From assembly GCA_046727435.1 (NCBI GenBank), contig JBKPCR010000010.1, positions 1 through 10,315 of the forward strand: DNA of 10,315 nucleotides, in the 5' to 3' direction. Origin of the DNA: CAVPRW01 sp046727435 [NCBI: bacterium]. Its GTDB lineage: Bacteria > Tectomicrobia > Entotheonellia > J063. Position 1 is the stretch's first letter. Every line of letters starts with the position of its first letter. The notes below the pieces were generated by a model that was given only the letters and a program-made list of their open reading frames with translations, did no database searches and had not been told where the DNA came from. The position numbers were made by a program, and so were the translations under genes. Shown in pieces: positions 7,611 through 10,315 of this stretch.

Positions 7611-7931
7611 CTATCGACTGCGCGCAGCCGCTGCTGCCCTGCGCTTGCGGGTCTGGGCCGCCTTCTTCGCGGCGGCGGAGCGCGCGGCGAATGAGCGCGA
7701 TGCGGCCGCTGCACCGCCCTTCTGGCCGCCCTTCTTCGCGGGAGCCTTGTTGATCTTTTGACCCCGGCCCGCTCCGCTCCTTTTGCCGCCGCCGGTCATT
7801 TTGTTCACAGTGGCCCAAGCGCGCCGCTCGGCCTCTTCTTCCGGCACACCACGCTTCTCGTATCCCGCCTCGATGTGCTCGGCCTGGCGTTCTTGTTTCT
7901 CGGTATACTTGGACTTATCTCCTCGTGGCAT
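7611..7931 (-). CDS. Small basic 'plasmid stabilization'-type protein
   Basis: A 106-aa protein opening MPRGDKSKYTEKQERQAEHI, followed by YEKRGVPEEEAERRAWATVNK. This N-terminal signature is conserved in a family commonly labelled 'plasmid stabilization protein', though I know of no firm experimental role. The second half (about 46-106) is a Lys/Arg/Ala/Gly-rich tail (KKGGQKGG, AAAKKAAQTRKRRAAAAARS) resembling histone H1-like tails, so nucleic-acid binding is likely. AAGGAGG at 7940-7946, 8 nt before the ATG, fixes the start. It lies directly upstream of ligD on the same strand, 93 bp away, which hints at an accessory role around DNA ends. That is inference from position and charge only. Nothing else suggests a plasmid. 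Confidence 0.8.
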   Translation of the reverse strand: MPRGDKSKYTEKQERQAEHIEAGYEKRGVPEEEAERRAWATVNKMTGGGKRSGAGRGQKINKAPAKKGGQKGGAAAASRSFAARSAAAKKAAQTRKRRAAAAARSR

Positions 7932-8430
7932 CTGTCAGTCCTCCTTGCATATGTGTTCAGTCGAGTCCTACGCTGCTGGCAAGACGAAGTAACCTCCAGC
8001 CTGTTCTGGCCACAGGTGGCCCCTCGATCGGGTTGATGCCCGGCTCATCAAGTAATAAGTGAGCAAAAAGAATGCCAGGATCTGTATGGTGTATAGCGGC
8101 GGATCAGCGTAGGGGTCGGATACACCATAAGCCAGACGAGCAGGGCCAGGTAGTGCGGCGGCTGCGGTGGTTCGATGAAGCCCGTGAGGAGTTCACGGAG
8201 CGAACGCCGGCTCTCTGCCCATGCGGGCGTCTGCGCCTCCCCGGCGTAGATCGCCACGCCATGCTCGGCAAGGAGCGGAACCCCTTCGCTGAACATGCCT
8301 TCAGAAGCGTGGTGAACGTGGTGATGTCTGCCGTCCTGCGGCGGAATTCGCCGATGCTGTCGCACCAGCCAAGCTGATGGCTCTGGCCCTCATCAGCCAG
8401 AGGCGGATCGAACAGCTACAGGAGTCCCTC
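7932..8430. other. Gap of about 500 bp without a convincing gene
   Basis: This lies between the divergent starts of the basic-tail gene (-) and the kinase (+). Frames of about 100 aa exist on both strands (8048-8365 - and 8072-8377 +). The - strand one includes VPLLAEHGVAIYAGEAQTP and a hydrophobic YLALLVWLMVYP patch and reads slightly more protein-like, but it has no recognisable domain and no clear ribosome site. Hairpins: CCGTGA (8182-8187)/TCACGG (8193-8198), and CTCTGGC (8381-8387)/GCCAGAG (8396-8402), the latter just ahead of the kinase start. I would expect promoters for both flanking genes here but cannot name a clear one. Confidence 0.45.
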
Positions 8431-9585
8431 ATGATCCCCAGGCCGTCATAAAGAAACCGTCGATGATGACTGTCGTCCGGCCCAGGGAGCGACCACGTCC
8501 ACCACTGATGACAGCGAGACGGAGCAGCTTGCGTCGGAGGTTCTCTTCGAGCTGGCGGAGGGCATCGCCACCCTCGCGGCCGATCGGAGCGTCATCTCAT
8601 GGAATCCTCACGCCGAACGCCTCACCGGTTACACACTGGAGCAGATCAATGCCGTGGGGCTGGTAGAGATCTTTGACCCAAGGGAAGTCATGGACCATCT
8701 CCTGCGGGAGGCCCACGACGGCTTGACCACCTTCGGTGAGCGGTTGCGGCTCAGGCGGCGCGATGGCACTCTCGTGCACATGCATGTACAGTGCTCGCAG
8801 GTGCTCCACCTCCATGGCATTGAAGGACGGGTGGTGGTCATCATACGAGAGGTGGCCCTCTTGGAAGCATGCCTCCGACGCGATGCGCAGCTCACCATGC
8901 TCAGGCGCCTCGCGGGTGCCTTGGCCCATGAAATCCGCAATCCGCTGAATACGGTCTTCCTTCAGGTGGATATCCTCGACGAGGAACTGTTCCAGCCAAC
9001 GCCGGACCACCAAGCCCAGCTCGAACAGTCCGTGCAGACCCTTAAGACGGAAATCACGCGCCTCAAGGCGCTCGTCCAGGACTATCTATCCCTGGAACGC
9101 CTCTTTGAGGTGCGCCGTGCGCCCGTGGATATAGGAGCTATGCTCGTGGCCTTTGGACAGGAGATGCAGACATCCTTGGCGGCTCAGGGAATCACGGTTC
9201 AGCTTGAAGGGATCGAGGCCTTGGGAGTGGGATGTCCTGCACCCGCCAACCTTTCGACGGGCCTTGCTCAACCTGGCGCAGAACGCGAGGGATGCCATGC
9301 CGCATGGCGCGACCCTCACGTTGCGAGGCTGGCGAACCGCCACCCAGATCCATCTCGCCATCGGTGATACCGGGCAGGGCATCCCAGCGGAACAGCTGCC
9401 TCTGCTCTTTACTCCCTTTCACACCACCAAGCCTGAAGGTACCGGACTCGGCTTGTATGTGGTGCAAGAGATCGTGGGAACCCATGAGGGCACCATCGAG
9501 GTGGCTAGTGAGCCGGGCCGGGGGGACGACAGTGACCATCACGCTGCCGCAAACCAGCTCACGTCAGGGCAGTGACTCAGTTTGA
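8431..9585 (+). pseudogene. PAS sensor histidine kinase interrupted by three frame changes
   Basis: A soluble two-component sensor kinase in pieces. A PAS domain (from LASEVLFELAEG through SVISWNPHAERLTGYTLEQI) is followed by the dimerisation helix LAGALAHEIRNPLNT, whose phospho-acceptor His codon is at 8927. The ATP-binding domain comes next: N-box LLNLAQNARDAM (9264-9299), DTGQGIP (from 9366), FTPFHTTKPEGTGLGLYVV, and an end reading GTTVTITLP. These blocks lie in three frames. Removing one base from each of three homopolymers (CCCC 8436-8439, GGG 9229-9231, GGGGGG 9520-9525) would give a continuous 383-aa kinase starting at ATG 8431, with AGGAG at 8420-8424 six nt ahead, the active His at 166 and the ATP-site Asn at 284. 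No membrane segment is seen. No response regulator is adjacent. Family firm; real decay versus sequencing error undecided. Confidence 0.85.
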
Positions 9586-10005
9586 AATTTAGCGTCATTC
9601 CCGCGCAAGCCAGAACCTTGTAAAATCAAATGACTAGCAAGGTCCATGCTTTTGTAGGGACGACGAAAATGAGTCACTACCCACGTCAGAATAGCCTTGA
9701 CAAGGGGTAAAGTAAGGTGGGAACGGAAGCCATCACTATTTCGCGACAGATTCTGGCAGGGCGTTGGCAGACTGATCTGCTGACGGCACATTTGCTGTCA
9801 GATCTGCACGTTACAGGGCGCCGGTGGTGTAGGTAATATTCTAGGTTGGCGCTCAGGAAGGAGTGTCGCCTCTCAATCTGAGACAGTCCCATGAGCTATC
9901 TTATCAATATGAAAGAGTGATGCCAGCATGCTGGCTACCCTTGTGCCGCGTGCTGTATGCAGTGCCGCCATGGTAAGATACGGGCATGCCTGGGCTGCGA
10001 GCGTT
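9586..10005. other. Intergenic stretch with dyads, no gene seen
   Basis: No plausible coding sequence between the kinase and the aconitase promoter. GTCATTCCCGCGCAAGC near 9594-9610 resembles the left half of common bacterial REP-type repeats without its matching arm, so it may be a degraded repeat. ACCTTG/CAAGGT form a loose dyad near 9612-9642. CTGACGGCA (9780-9788)/TGCTGTCAG (9793-9801) form a 9-bp hairpin flanked by direct GATCTGC repeats (9774-9780, 9801-9807). Confidence 0.45.
9922..9935. promoter_or_regulatory. Perfect 14-bp palindrome, possible operator
   Basis: GCCAGCATGCTGGC is its own reverse complement. It lies about 70 bp upstream of the candidate -35 of the aconitase promoter, a plausible place for a dimeric regulator to bind. 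A palindrome of this length can occur by chance in GC-rich DNA, and I recognise no specific regulator's site. Confidence 0.3.
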
Positions 10006-10035
10006 TTGGAATGGTTTTTGCGGCCCGCATACAAT
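10006..10035 (+). promoter_or_regulatory. Candidate sigma70 promoter for the aconitase gene
   Basis: TTGGAA (10006-10011) and TACAAT (10030-10035) are separated by 18 bp; four and five of six bases match consensus. Transcription would begin near 10042 and give a leader of about 125 nt before the ATG at 10167. Confidence 0.5.
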
Positions 10036-10053
10036 AGCTGTGTGGCGCGAATG

Positions 10054-10133
10054 GGCGCTTGGGAGAAGGTATGAGTTCCCGATGGGGTCTTCGAGCAGGA
10101 TACCCTGATCTTTAGGAGAAGGGTGAGAGCGCC
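10054..10133 (+). promoter_or_regulatory. Foldable 5' leader of the aconitase mRNA
   Basis: Within the predicted leader, GGCGCT (10054-10059) can close with AGCGCC (10128-10133). Inside, GGTAT (10068-10072) can pair with ATACC (10100-10104). Alternatively ACCCT (10102-10106) can pair with AGGGT (10120-10124). The last two use the same bases and exclude each other. This is compatible with a switching leader, but the stems are short and I recognise no known riboswitch class. Confidence 0.25.
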
Positions 10134-10166
10134 TACAGATCGGTGTAGAGGAAGGAGCCGCAAGCT

Positions 10167-10315
10167 ATGGGGATGAACCTCGCGCAAAAGTTGATCGCCA
10201 GCCACCTCGTCGAGGGCCGGATGGAGGTCGGCACGGAGATCGGGCTCAAGATCGACCAGACGCTCACGCAGGACGCGACGGGCACACTGGTGATGCTAGA
10301 GCTCGAGGCCATGCA
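10167..10315 (+). CDS. Aconitate hydratase (5' part, runs off the window)
   Basis: The first 49 codons encode MGMNLAQKLIASHLVEG, then IGLKIDQTLTQDATGTLVML and ELEAM. The 'QTLTQDATGT' block with a preceding 'LAxKIIxxHL' helix is characteristic of aconitases of the mitochondrial/bacterial type, iron-sulfur enzymes that interconvert citrate and isocitrate in the TCA cycle. The cluster cysteines lie downstream of the window. GAAGGAG (10151-10157) precedes the ATG at 10167 by 9 nt; a second ATG at 10173 is possible. A promoter and foldable leader lie upstream. A homoaconitase/LeuC-like relative cannot be excluded from so short a piece, but the TCA enzyme is the most likely reading. Confidence 0.85.
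   Translation, partial: MGMNLAQKLIASHLVEGRMEVGTEIGLKIDQTLTQDATGTLVMLELEAM

Noticed and set aside
8463-8666. 67-aa open frame on the + strand starting ATGATG
   Set aside because: It overlaps the PAS domain in another frame and is very Arg/Ser-rich; the PAS frame is clearly the real one.
9594-9660. REP-type repeat or insertion-sequence end
   Set aside because: Only a half-arm resembling GTCATTCCCGCG is seen; no matching inverted arm, target duplication or second copy in the window.
9697-9725. Perfect TTGACA as a -35 promoter box
   Set aside because: No -10-like sequence lies 16-18 bp downstream (the bases there are G-rich), so it is probably chance.
1-10315. tRNA genes, CRISPR arrays, transposase genes
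   Set aside because: Looked for cloverleaf arms with the GGTTC box, regularly spaced repeats, and transposase motifs; none found.

Overview
The window is GC-rich (roughly 60% by eye) chromosomal bacterial DNA. Gene content (a mitochondrial/bacterial-type aconitase, multidomain LigD, a divergent RtcA, a DUF2795 protein) fits an environmental bacterium of the Nitrospirota or a similar deep lineage. That placement is an inference from remembered family resemblance, not a search result. I see no tRNA, rRNA, CRISPR array, complete transposon or phage module.

Layout from left to right. (1) The tail of a probable SRPBCC/COQ10-type protein, a hairpin, then rtcA (RNA 3'-phosphate cyclase) on +. (2) A convergent zinc-dependent alcohol/formaldehyde dehydrogenase on - that keeps its ribosome site and ATG but has lost the whole zinc-binding N-terminal domain. 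A perfect 12-bp hairpin separates it from rtcA. (3) About 1 kb (2259-3292) with no convincing gene. (4) A short DUF2267-like gene followed 35 bp later by a 258-aa protein with an unrecognised N-terminal domain, a DUF2795 domain and a helical C-terminal module. (5) A mostly non-coding convergent gap with two hairpins, one a good Rho-independent terminator, and a small fragment of a - strand coding sequence. (6) A - strand pair, probably one transcript: a 106-aa basic 'plasmid stabilization'-type protein, then LigD (887 aa, domain order ligase, phosphoesterase, polymerase). (7) A PAS-type sensor histidine kinase on + that is cut into frames by three apparent +1 changes, each in a homopolymer run. 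(8) About 580 bp with a candidate sigma70 promoter and a foldable leader in front of the start of an aconitate hydratase gene that runs off the window.

Functional reading: LigD (DNA end joining) and RtcA (RNA end modification) are nucleic-acid end-processing enzymes. The DUF2267 and DUF2795 genes and the basic tail protein belong to small families of unclear or stress-linked role. These sit among damaged genes: the dehydrogenase, the kinase, possibly the DUF2267 gene, and the fragment at 4595-4702. The window therefore looks like an accessory stretch under partial decay between housekeeping genes. No single new multi-gene system is evident. The best leads are the pattern of kinase frameshifts, the dehydrogenase deletion, the LigD domain order, the altered RtcA active site and the two-gene DUF2267/DUF2795 unit.
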